A stretch of DNA of 25,000 bases from Chrysomallon squamiferum. Taxonomy: Eukaryota; Mollusca; Gastropoda; Neomphalida; Peltospiridae. Where the stretch lies: NCBI GenBank assembly GCA_012295275.1, contig CM022665.1:21185650-21210649 (forward strand). The letters run 5' to 3'. The position numbers and the translations under genes are program-made. The notes beneath the pieces were generated by a model. The model had not been told where the DNA came from. It did not search any database and saw only the letters and a list, made by a program, of their open reading frames with translations. Below, piece after piece: positions 10,555 to 20,390 of the stretch (position 1 is the first letter of the stretch; each line of letters starts with the position of its first letter).

Positions 10555-10584
<30 letters not shown>
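10555..10584. repeat. Poly(T) tract
   Basis: An uninterrupted run of about 30 T just after the Four-jointed stop codon. It could be an old retroposon tail on the minus strand or simple slippage; no retroposon body is recognisable beside it. Confidence 0.9.
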
Positions 10585-10585
<1 letters not shown>

Positions 10586-10791
10586 TCAGCACATACAAGT
10601 ATTTTAAAAAATGAAATACATTTTATCCTTTGTTAGTATCGTTATAGATTTTATTAACACATAATTCTTTTAAGTCGGAAAATCATAAAAATATGTTTAT
10701 TTATATCAGAAGTGTTTATAAAACACTGACTCAAGTAAATTAATTTTAAATTATTCTTTTCTGGACTATGCACTATCAACTTATTATTTAC

Positions 10792-10842
<51 letters not shown>

Positions 10843-10845
10843 TTA
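10792..10845 (+). repeat. (TTAT)13 microsatellite in the putative 3' UTR
   Basis: About 13 uninterrupted TTAT units. If transcribed, it reads as overlapping AUUUA pentamers, the core of AU-rich instability elements. Confidence 0.9.
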
Positions 10846-10990
10846 AAGTTATTTCTTCTCATTTAAGAAAAAAAATTATAGCATTCAAGTCGACTGACAA
10901 GGTTCTGCCTTCCTAATTACTTTAACTAGAATAAATAAACATTTCTGCATTGCCCTAATACACTTACTTTTTGATTTTGATTTGATATGA

Positions 10991-11649
10991 TTTTATTTAA
11001 ATTAATCACATTATTCTTTGAAGTTGAATTTCGTGTGTATCAAGTTTACAGTGTTAAAATATAAGTCTGTTCTCATTCTGCTGAACTAAATAAAATAAAT
11101 TTTAATGTTTTATTTATTTTATGAAGGTTTAAAATATATATAATAAAACAGAATACGCATTTTTACATTATCAACATTTAATATATTTATCAAAATTCAA
11201 TTTCTTTCATATATATATATATATGTAATTTGTTGGTGTTAAAAAATCTGCTATTAATTAATTAATATATTGTTATTTATTTAAATTACAGATAATTAAT
11301 TTCATGAATATTTCATTTTAACCACTCCTTTTTGAAAATAAAAATATTTTTATTCTAAAATTAGTCGGATAAGAAATAATATTTTGAAAATAAAATTCTT
11401 TAAATTATTTTTAAAGTTTATTTTATCTTCGCTAGTAAATTAATAAATTCGTGTTTTTCAAAATAGGCACCTCTGAAATAAATTAATGATATATCTTACT
11501 TTTTTTTACTTTTTTTTTTATTTAAAATGTTTTAAAAGTATATTTATGTTAGGTTATCTTTATTATTTTCTCTAGAAATAAACATAAAAATAAATATATT
11601 TTAGTAAATAATAATAATCCAGAAATATATTATTATTTATTCATATATG

Positions 11650-11684
<35 letters not shown>

Positions 11685-13684
11685 TTGAATATTCAAAATT
11701 CCAGTTATTTCCCAGATAAATATAACATTCCAGTAAATATTTATATAAATTCATAAAAAGAAAACGACAATTAAATAAATATTTTTCTAAACTATTATTT
11801 TATTTCTCCATCTTTATACATACACATACATACATACGTACATACATACATACATATACACATACATACATACATATATATATATGAGAATATGCGTTTG
11901 TGAGAAAGAATTAATTAATTTGTATCAAATGTAATTAATTCAAGATAACAAAACGTATATTTATTTAAAATAATTATATCATTAAACTATGTCCATGTTT
12001 TTTTTTTTTTTTTTTTTTTTACGTGGTTGTGTTTACATGTGGTTTTCATGAGCTACTTTGTCACTTGATTTTGTCTGAGTTGGATGTAGTTATTTTGTTT
12101 CTTACTTAATATACATCTGATTAAATAAACAAATACGTGTCAACTTAAATTAACAAAATTAATAGCGGAACATTCTCCGAAAAAAAAAAAAATAAATAAT
12201 AACCTGTGAATTGCAAAATTTATTTAAAATATTGTAAATATTTATATAATAATTTTTCACACGCACGAATATAGTCACAACAAAAAGACTAACACAAACG
12301 CATACATTTGTATTATTTTTCTTCATTTATAAACTGAAAGAAGTAATATTTCTCTCTAAAATCTCAATTCTGTAAATTTTATAATTTATCTGCAAATATT
12401 GTGAATATATATATATATATATTTTATATATTCTTTAACAAGTAAGGTTTGAAATATATGACCAATGTCTGTTAAAGGTTCAGTAAGTCGTTACAGTGAT
12501 AATTCTTCATTAATTCTTCAGTTTATAAGGAAATTCTAGCAATATGAAGCCGAATTCAGCTTATAAAATACGAAATGTGTCATTTAAATAAGAGAATGTT
12601 GCATAAAATAGAATTTAAAAAAATAAAACCCTATCTTAATATACTGTTAATGGCGGAGATTTACCCAAAACGTTTCAAACGTTGACAAAAAAAGTTATGT
12701 GATAAACTTTACCACGTCAAACAGTCTGTGATTCCTCTTTCCTAGGCGACCTGCAAATTACATTCCACGTTGTCTGTTTTGTTGTGTAATATTTTATGAA
12801 GTATTTTGTAAATATTATCATTTGTAAATAGTCATCGTTTTTTTGTCTGTGACTCGACAATCAGTGTAATTTATGTTTACGTTTCCACATTGAAAACGAT
12901 ACATTTTAAACATTGTAATAAATTATTGAAAAAATATATTTTTTCTTTGTTTTTTGTTGTCCTCATAGTATACCCTGGAGTGAATTAAAAGTAAATTATT
13001 TATTTATTTATTTACTGATATATTACTGCTTTTGTTGTAGTCGTTATTGTTGTTACTACTGTTGCTGTTGCTATTGCTGTCACTGTTGGTTGTGGTATAT
13101 TTGTACTGTTTTTGTAATCACGTTGTTTACGATAGGTTTATAATTATTATTATTCACGTTTGTAGCTATTGGTGCTGCTGTTGTTGTTGTTGTTAGTTGT
13201 GGTTGTCATTTTGTTCTGCATAATGCGGTTATATGTATATGTCATTGATGGTTGTGTAGACATTTGTGTTGTTCTTACTATTTTAAGCTGTATTGACAGA
13301 CGTGCACAAAACCCAATACTAGACTTATGAATATTCATGACACAGTTCTAAATCTGAGCCGGTGCTTGTGTCACGTGTTGACAGGCGTGTTCAGCTGTTG
13401 CATACAGCCGCTATTTGACCCATTTTGAAGCTATTCACAGGATTTTAATTATAATTAAATACATGTATTTCCTTCTATCCGTTAGATACTCATTTCGCAT
13501 CCAAGGACCGACAGCAGTTAACAGCTATCCCTCTCCCTCATTAAATATAACATAAATCTTCCGTGTTGTAAATTCCACCCTACCTCTGGACTGTATACAG
13601 AAGGTAGCATAGTTCCACAATACTGTTGTATTTAGTGTAGTTCAATGCTTTTAAATAAAATATAGTTGTACTAAACCTTAAAAT
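10991..13684. other. Very AT-rich region, no gene seen
   Basis: Contains (AT)n near 11209-11224 and 12408-12422, (ATT)n near 11654-11683, ACAT/CATA repeats at 11817-11885, a T-run near 11999-12020, and T/G-rich GTT repeats (13030-13205). ORFs are repeat-driven. The part from 13380 to 13684 is more complex but without a coding signal. A CACGTG lies at 13372-13377. The 15-base inverted repeat AACGTTT-C-AAACGTT is at 12669-12683. Confidence 0.7.
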
Positions 13685-14753
13685 GAAACTATATAATTAT
13701 ATCAAGTGGCAAATGTCCTAATGAAACTTAAAACATTGTATCAAACCTCCTAATGAAACGATACACATTGTTTCATACCTCCTAATAAAACTACGTTTAT
13801 CATGTGTGAAACCTAATGAAATTGTTTTATAATATATGGCAAACCTTCTAATAAAACTACATATATTATATGGCAAGCCTCCTAATGAAACTACATACAT
13901 TATGTCCCAAACCTCCTAATGAAACTACATACATTATGTCCCAAACCTCCTAATGAAACTACATACATTATATGTCCCAAACCTCTTAATAAAACTACAT
14001 ACATTATGTCCCAAACCTCCTAATGAAACTACATATATTATATGTCCCAAACCTCCTAATAAAACTACATACATTATGTCCCAAACCTCCTAATGAAACT
14101 ACATATATTATATGTCCCAAACCTCCTAATAAAACTACATACATTATGTCCCAAACCTCCTAATGAAACTACATACATTATGTCCCAAACCTCCTAATGA
14201 AACTACATACATTATGTCCCAAACCTCCTAATGAAACTACATACATTATGTCCCAAACCTCCCATATATTATATGTCCCAAATAATAAAACTACATACAT
14301 TATGTCCCAAACCTCCTAATGAAACTACATACATTATGTCCCAAACCTCCTAATGAAACTACATACATTATATGTCCCAAACCTCCTAATGAAACTACAT
14401 ACATTATATGTCCCAAACCTCCTAATGAAACTACATACATTATGTCCCAAACCTCCTAATGAAACTACATACATTATGTCCCAAACCTCCTAATGAAACT
14501 ACATACATTATATGTCCCAAACCTCCTAATGAAACTACATACATTATATGTCCCAAACCTCCTAATGAAACTACATATATTATATGGCAATCCTCCTAAT
14601 GAAACTACATACATTATGTCCCAAACCTCCTAATGAAACTACATACATTATATGTCCCAAACCTCCTAATGAAACTACATACATTATATGTCCCAAACCT
14701 CCTAATGAAACTACATATATTATATGGCAAGCCTCCTAATGAAACTACATACA
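13685..14753. repeat. 34/36-bp minisatellite with higher-order repeat structure
   Basis: About 31 head-to-tail units, each starting AAACTACATACATTAT and ending CCCAAACCTCCTAATG. Units are 34 bases, or 36 when an extra TA gives TATATGTCCC. The first four or so units (13685-13850) are diverged. From 13956 to 14165, 36- and 34-base units alternate (a 70-base dimer, three times). From 14356 onward the order 36-36-34-34 repeats as a 140-base tetramer, about 2.8 copies. A broken unit lies near 14262-14287. A GGCAA-type variant replaces GTCCCAA near 13871, 14585 and 14725. The peptide MKLHTLYVPNLL read from it is a repeat artefact. Confidence 0.97.
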
Positions 14754-15480
14754 TGCGGCAGATCGTTCACTATAGACAGGTGGTATTTTTGGTGTCGCGC
14801 CTCCTCTGTATTATACAGCACGCGTCTTGCTCGCACTCTTTGACGTCTCGTTCTACATTCCATCATGTATCCGAGATAAATGCATCACAACAAACCATTT
14901 TAAGATAGTTTCTTTTTTTATTTTCTTATTTCTTCTTCTCCTGTCACTCCTCCACTCACCTCTACCAGCCACAATCTTTCATTCACGCATCTTTCCTGGC
15001 TATTGTGCGTCTGGGATACACGCAAAGTAACGATAGCGTTATTTCGCGGTCGAGTGGTCAGCAACTGTAACTATCTAAGTTTAATTAGGAAAGAGAAAGA
15101 AGACTCGCTGACCCGAATCATTAAACCCAGGCACAAAACATTCGTACGTCTGGCTTCGAACTGTTTGTAAACGCAGTGCTCTGTGAATTATCACCGTGGG
15201 GGAATACAGTGTATGAAGTGATTCTAACTAAATAAAAAGCAGAGTGTCTAGATTTTTGTGTATCTTGCTATTATCTACACAATGTGTAGATGTTATTGCC
15301 TTTTCAATCTGTTGTTAGAGATGTAGAGATTAGCAGATTTTTAACAAACTTTCCCTCGTTGCCTGTTTGCGATGTTATCTGCCTCTGCAATATGAATTAA
15401 TGTAGATGTTATCTGATTATAATCGTTTGTATATCCTCAGCTCCCTGTCTGTCTCATGTGGTCCAGCTCCATTCTGCAGT
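14754..15480. other. Intergenic DNA, complex, no gene called
   Basis: Mixed composition. A weak type II tRNA-like A-box (GGTCGAGTGGTC, 15049-15060) with a degenerate B-box (GACCCGAATC, about 15111-15120) suggests another old tRNA-related element. An inverted repeat ATCTACACA-A-TGTGTAGAT lies at 15273-15291. Short ORFs on the + strand (14633-15030) start in the minisatellite and are not credible. Confidence 0.5.
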
Positions 15481-15670
15481 CTATTGTATATCAGACCCTA
15501 GATCTTATCACGCAGCAGAAATCTACTGTATCAGATGTGGTTATTATGTTATGTAGAAATCTACGTTATCACAGTTTTGATCTTATAAAACTGAACAAAT
15601 CTACTGTATCAAGTTTCTGATTTTATCACGCGGCAGTAAACTATTATATCAGATACGAGATCTTATCAGA
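15481..15670. repeat. Diverged tandem repeat of about 40 bp, five units
   Basis: Units begin at 15481 (42), 15523 (38), 15561 (40), 15601 (40) and 15641. Each starts CTA(C/T)TGTATCAGAT or close to it; most continue with a GATCTTATCACGC-like word and end near CAGAAAT. Sequence divergence between units is high, so the array is old. Confidence 0.8.
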
Positions 15671-15704
15671 CTTCATCTGTTATAAAAATCTCAGTTGTAC
15701 GTCT

Positions 15705-15735
<31 letters not shown>

Positions 15736-16628
15736 GTTAATGTTTGTTTTTTCATCATGATAATTATTTCAAAGTTCCTCCGAATACGACGAGAGGGTGA
15801 CTGTGTTGATGATGACCACGTGTTCACAGAGGAATGTTGTCGCAGTGGTTTACTTCTGAAGTGTGTCTCATAAAAAGTAAGTAAAAGTGAGACATACATG
15901 ACTGGATGTTACTGGTGTTACCTGGAATGTTGTTACTGTACATCCAAAGTTGTGATGTTTGCTTTATTATTGTTGTTGTTGTTGTTGTTACAAATATAAT
16001 TATTATTTTTATCATTATCATGATTATTATTGTTATTGTTGTTGCTCATGTTGTTATTGTTTTTATATATATATGTATTATTTACATGTTTCTGTTTTTA
16101 TTTTTTTATTTTATTTTTTATTTTGCTTTATTTTTCTTTAATTTTTAATGTTTTATTTTTTATTATTATTAATTTTTATTTCCTAACGTAATTTAATTTT
16201 ATCTTATCTAACTTTCTCTAGTCATGTTTCATTTAATTTTATTTTACTTTATTCTATCCCAGTTTTGTTTTTCTTTAATTTATTTCATATGATTCTTTGT
16301 CGCAATCTCTCGTATCATATTACCACATTAAAAACAAATTAAAAAAAAAAAAGTGTATAAAACTTGATACCATTAACATAATAAGATCACTGCACGCATT
16401 AACAAATCTACATAATTATTAAAATTATATGTGCATTTTTTATTGCATGCTATTGATGACTCGGGTAATGGTGGGTGATCATTTCAAATTAGATACGTTA
16501 TGCAAATTAGATTTCATGTCGTCTTTTTGACGTTGCAGGGTCATTCAGTGAACACACAACATTACAACATAAAAAGTATAAGTGTTAGAGTTATTATACG
16601 GTTCGGTAAACTGACACAATATTGACAG
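15671..16628. other. Intergenic DNA with T-run and TTG/ATT repeats
   Basis: A poly(T) lies at about 15711-15735 and (TTG)n at about 15969-15989, followed by T-rich ATT and TTTA sequence to about 16280. ORFs on either strand here are Ile/Val/Tyr/Phe-rich repeat artefacts. No gene. Confidence 0.65.
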
Positions 16629-16726
16629 CTAATATTATTATCATTTTCTTTCAGCCACTGTAAGAAATATTTTTAATATTATCTTCTTTCAGACGTTGTA
16701 ATAAAATGTTTTTAATACTATGATCT

Positions 16727-16810
<84 letters not shown>

Positions 16811-16843
16811 TTTTTAATGTTATCTTCTTTCAGATGTTGTATG
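16629..16843. repeat. Diverged ~40-bp tandem repeat interrupted by (GA)40
   Basis: Related units begin near 16629, 16671, 16710 and 16811, with a TTTTTAAT(A/G)(T/C)TAT opening. Three of them contain a TTTCTTTCAG or TCTTCTTTCAG word followed by (A)C/TGTTGTA-like sequence. The third unit instead runs from TGATCTCTGA into the perfect (GA)n at 16729-16808, so the microsatellite grew inside a repeat unit. Confidence 0.8.
16729..16808. repeat. (GA)40 microsatellite
   Basis: 80 bases of perfect GA embedded in the ~40-bp tandem repeat. Confidence 0.97.
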
Positions 16844-17570
16844 AGAGGCAGACTGATATATTCACACATACGTAGTCGACTTCCACACGTTTTCGTAAAT
16901 CTCGAAGTTCAAATATCACGTGACCTGTAATTCGATTACTTTCTGATCTCGTGTTATTTCCTGTTGTTAACCCTTCTTCCGATCAGCCTCGTTCACTTCC
17001 AGCCTCCACGAACTGCACGGGCCATGTGATGTACAGATTTAAAAACAAAGTCATATCCAGTTGTATTTTCACACACAAGCGCCATATTGCTGCGGATTAC
17101 AAAGAATATTGTATTGTAGATAAGAAAAATAAACTTTGTGAGACAAAATATTTGTAAGAAACCTGGGTACGCCATCTGTCTGTTAACCAGAATAAAGGTC
17201 ACGTGACGATGGATATCGGATATCCGTGCAGTTAGAGTGTCTTATTAACCCAGACACTATGTTAATAATTATTAACATATTGTACAATATTATACCACAT
17301 ATTTGTATCATATGAAACATGTTACCTGATAATCGATTGCCTCTAGGAACTAATACCAACGAGGGATTTTTTTGGTTTCATTCCTATGGTTAATAATAAT
17401 AATTTTCTTCTATAAAATGCATATCAGTGATTTATTGATGTTGAATGCCTGGAAAATAAAAACTGACACAACTACCTGGTGCGTCGTTGTATAACTTATT
17501 TGAGACTACAACAAAACAAGTTCACTCACCATCTTTGTAAGCCTAAGAAACTGTGTACAAACTTGAAGTT
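16844..17570. other. Intergenic DNA with E-box palindromes, no gene called
   Basis: TCACGTGA occurs at 16916-16923 and 17199-17206; the second lies in GTCACGTGAC, the TFEB/MITF CLEAR consensus. A perfect 20-base palindrome ATGTTAATAATTATTAACAT lies at 17259-17278. Overlapping opposite-strand ORFs of 68 and 69 codons (16951-17202) have no recognisable family and cannot both be real. Confidence 0.5.
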
Positions 17571-17621
17571 TCTTTTCTTTCTTTGTTTCTTTCTTTGTTT
17601 CTTCTTCTTCTTCTTCTTCTT

Positions 17622-17652
<31 letters not shown>
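17570..17652. repeat. TTTC/(TTC)n pyrimidine array
   Basis: TTTCTTTG units pass into about 17 TTC repeats (17600-17650). Confidence 0.95.
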
Positions 17653-17950
17653 ATATATATTTTTGATTTCATGATTAGAAACTAGAAATATGAAAAACTG
17701 CTTCTAGTAGATTCAACCAATCAATCTACGTGGATCTTATTTGTTCCATACTTTATTACTAGCAAAGATTGTTTCAGTTAAATAAGTATTTGCGGGAGTA
17801 CCAGATTTATTTAGGCTATTCTTAGCATCGCTACAAATAGACTTTAAATAGGAGTATACTCGTGCAAAAATGTTAGTGTTACTGTTACTTGTAGTGTTTT
17901 GTATTCGAGGCAAATCTTTTTCACGTCACAACAAAATTCTCATGGTATGT
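17653..17950. other. AT-rich intergenic DNA, nothing recognisable
   Basis: No coding or RNA signal was seen. A TCACGTGA begins at its right edge (17950-17957). Confidence 0.6.
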
Positions 17951-17954
17951 CACG

Positions 17955-18050
17955 TGAGTCGTTCTGTGGGTCAGAGGGTACAGTGAACTATCGAATTAAA
18001 ACTCAGTGACAGAGCGCTCGTCTAGGTTGCTGGATCAGTCCTCATCAGAG
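17955..18050 (+). mobile_element. tRNA-derived SINE remnant
   Basis: ACTCAGTGACAGAGCGCTCG (18001-18020) closely matches a tRNA A-box/D-arm (GCTCAGTGGNAGAGCG). It is followed at 18031-18041 by the B-box-like TGGATCAGTCC. The boxes are about ten bases closer than in a tRNA, as if the anticodon arm were shortened. No acceptor stem forms, so it is not a functional tRNA. Confidence 0.4.
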
Positions 18051-18539
18051 GAGTCTTCTTTGTTCTGTGTTATATTAAATACTTCTTCATGTATCTGTAG
18101 AAGAAAAAGAAAAGAAGAAAAAAGCAGCTTTGGCTGCCAATTTTGTTTTAGCCATATGAGAAGCTACAGAACCAATAAAAAGGGGTGAGGGGGGAAGAAA
18201 TAGAAACAGTTATATCAAAATGGCTCCTTTACAATTTTCAGAATACCATTTTATTATTCATCCGACAAATAAATGAAAGAAAGAAAAATATATATAAGAG
18301 AAACTAACAAATGATCCTTAATTAAATGAATTGCGTGCTTTTCCATTAATCATTTCAGAAAGTTCACAAGAATAAAAACAAATATAAAGTGAATAAATAA
18401 ATAAAAATATACATCTCCGAGAAACATTTCTACGTCCATTATTAAATGTAGCAAGCCTAGAGTTAAAACACTTTCCCCGATTAAGCTAATATATCTGTGA
18501 AAAAAAAAAAAAAAAAAATGTTCATTAATATATCAAAGT
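18051..18539. other. A-rich intergenic DNA
   Basis: Includes a poly(A) near 18500-18518 and AAAG/AAAT runs. A 60-codon + strand ORF (18006-18188) overlaps the SINE remnant and is not credible. Confidence 0.6.
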
Positions 18540-18905
18540 TAAAAAGGCGCCTCCCTAGGGCCCATCTTTCTCAGTTTGTCTTTGCAAAAGGTACAGGCTG
18601 TAACAACATTAAGAACAGTAAAAGTCGTGTCATAAATCAAGATGGCGAATTCTCCAGCGTCAGCTAGCGAAGGCAAACACTCGTGATTGATGACGTTGTC
18701 GAGAAAGAGACAAATTCATCTACAGTCATTTGTTCATTGACAGCCCGTTCTTTTGAAACACGTCACAGTCATTGTGTACACGTCACGGCTAAACACTGAA
18801 CAGACAGCCGAAGATTAATCGTGTCTCTTTGTCTCCGGACAATTAGGAACGTGGTAACACCGCAGTCAGCACAAATAGGATATTCTATAAAACAGATCAA
18901 AGCTT
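18540..18905. promoter_or_regulatory. Candidate cis-regulatory island with HOX-PBX, MEIS, YY1 and TCF motifs
   Basis: A complex CpG-containing stretch between AT-rich flanks. Exact or near-exact motifs: YY1 CAAGATGGCG (18638-18647), HOX-PBX TGATTGATGA (18684-18693), PBX-MEIS-like TCATTGACAG (18734-18743) and TCF/LEF AGATCAAAG (18894-18902). The 60-codon minus-strand ORF here has no recognisable product. The target is unknown; the Four-jointed gene is about 8 kb to the left. Confidence 0.35.
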
Positions 18906-19112
18906 TTGTTTCTAATTTTTTTTGTTTTTTTTTTGTTAAACATATCTGCACTTTTTTCTAGATTTTCTGTCTGGCACTTATACGGTGACTTCAGTAAACT
19001 GAAATTTAATAACAGAATTGTTTCTGAATTGTTCCACAGTAGTGAACTAAAGAGTCACTGGATCGAACCATCTCAGTTCCATCACTGAACTATTTGTAAT
19101 TTTAGCTGGTTT

Positions 19113-19113
<1 letters not shown>
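18906..19113. other. AT-rich intergenic DNA with a weak B-box
   Basis: GGATCGAACC near 19060-19069 resembles a tRNA B-box with one mismatch, but I see no convincing A-box. Confidence 0.4.

Positions 19114-19187
<74 letters not shown>
19114..19187. repeat. (AG)37 microsatellite
   Basis: 74 bases of perfect AG. Confidence 0.97.
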
Positions 19188-19189
<2 letters not shown>

Positions 19190-19574
19190 AATGCTGAAAG
19201 GTAAAAACATGCATACTTTTATTTGGCAATTTATTATTATTATATAAATCGGTTTATTCATTTTCAACCTTCTTTTATTTTTAATTTTTAATTTAAAAAA
19301 AAAAAAATTCTTAAATTTTTTTTTCTTAACATTTTTGTTTCAGTTATATGTTTTAAAAAGATCATATAGAAGGTTATTTTATTCCGCTGATATATAGAAC
19401 ACACGTACTTAGTACACTTGTTTTTTGTTTCCAGTTTTAAACTTATAAACAATGTTTGACGCACAGACAATGTTAAGAATCTGGTGCAGAGTGTATTGGA
19501 CCTGCAGTAACACAACCAACGAACTTATGTTATGGTTTCTGAAAAAATACCAGAGGTGAAGTGTATTTCCCAAG
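19188..19574. other. AT-rich intergenic DNA, nothing recognisable
   Basis: Contains a poly(A)/poly(T) patch at 19290-19325. The 75-codon minus-strand ORF (19515-19288) shows no recognisable domain. Confidence 0.6.
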
Positions 19575-19636
19575 GGTGGTGCCCTGTACCTGGGTGACAG
19601 GGGGAGTAGGTCAGGTAAAGTTTACCTGACTTTTTC
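19575..19636. other. Paired inverted repeats followed by a T5 run
   Basis: Hairpin 1: CCCTGT / ACAGGG (about 19582-19602). Hairpin 2: GTCAGGTAAA-G-TTTACCTGAC (19610-19630), a perfect 10-base inverted repeat with a one-base centre. A run of five T follows. The block holds three CAGGTA/TACCTG words (19587-19592, 19612-19617, 19623-19628), the ZEB/Snail-type E-box. It could be a protein-binding palindrome or a short structured transcript; I cannot decide. Confidence 0.5.
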
Positions 19637-19760
19637 GACCTCGTGTTTTACAAGACGGCAAATATTACACGATTCACATACGTCAGTTGAAAACAAATTG
19701 TCAGTTCTTGTCAGTATCTATGTACTAACTGTGAAGTAACTATGAAGAAGTTTTTTATTT
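19637..19760. other. Short intergenic stretch, nothing recognisable
   Basis: Mixed composition with no ORF or repeat of note. Confidence 0.5.
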
Positions 19761-20010
19761 TAATAATGATGACGATGACAACGATGATGATAAAATAATA
19801 ATAATAATAATAAGAATAAGAAGAATAATAATAAGAAGAAGAAGAAGAAGAATAAGAAGAAGAAGAAGAAGAACTCCCACGAAAGCAACAGAACCCTTTA
19901 AATTGTATATGGCTATTTAACCGTATCAAGACAGACAAACAAACTAAATATATAAATAAATAAATAAATGTCCCTAACTTAAAATCTTGGAAAAAAAAAA
20001 AAAAAAAAGA
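19761..20010. repeat. GATGAC, (AAT)n, (AAG)n, (AAAT)n and poly(A) cluster
   Basis: A chain of A-rich microsatellites: GATGAC/GATGAT (19766-19790), AAT and AAG runs (19794-19873), AAAT (19950-19970), poly(A) (19991-20008). The 112-codon minus-strand ORF is Ser/Tyr/Ile repeat translation. Confidence 0.9.
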
Positions 20011-20390
20011 ACTCCAAAAAACAAACAAAGAAAACAAAATAACAAACAAACAATCAATTTATAATAATTAGTATTTTAAAGAAAAAAACCTAACCTACAA
20101 GAAACGCATGCCAAAAGAAAACCAAGGCGTCAGTTTAAGAAGATGAAAGACTCAAAAGGTAGCCATAATAGAAAAAAAAAAAAGTAAAAGAAAATCGAAG
20201 AGAAAATTTTTTATCATTTAATTTCCAGGCTTTTAGTCAACTCAAAACAAATTAGTTTTCTTTTCAACTCCCGTTTCCTCCATTTAAGTGAAAAATAAAT
20301 ACATGAATAAAAATAGAACGAGAGAAGGTAAACTTCTTTATCTATCACCTAACTGTACTTTCTAAAAGAGCAGTTGAAAAGAAATTGATT
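20011..20390. other. A-rich intergenic DNA, nothing recognisable
   Basis: Purine-rich with short A-runs. No gene. Confidence 0.6.

Larger units (their letters stand above)
10451..10990 (+). other. Probable 3' UTR of the Four-jointed gene
   Basis: Downstream of the TAG stop lie a long T-run (about 10555-10584), a TTAT array (about 10792-10843), an ATTAAA at 10841-10846 and the first AATAAA at 10930-10935, followed by a T/G-rich stretch near 10970-10990. These could be the polyadenylation signals. AATAAA recurs often further downstream, so the true 3' end could be later. Confidence 0.4.

Noticed and set aside
13685-14753. CRISPR array
   Set aside because: Units are contiguous with no unique spacers, and the context is eukaryotic.
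14633-14908. ORF with repeated MKLHTLYVPNLL peptide
   Set aside because: Produced by 36-base minisatellite units being divisible by three; neighbouring 34-base units break the frame.
16951-17202. 68-codon (+) and 69-codon (-) ORFs
   Set aside because: They overlap almost fully on opposite strands with no homology I recognise.
17259-17278. Canonical HNF1 site
   Set aside because: The arms match but the spacing between half-sites is too long for GTTAATNATTAAC.
19711-20049. 112-codon minus-strand ORF
   Set aside because: Ser/Tyr/Ile runs from AAG/AAT microsatellites; no domain.
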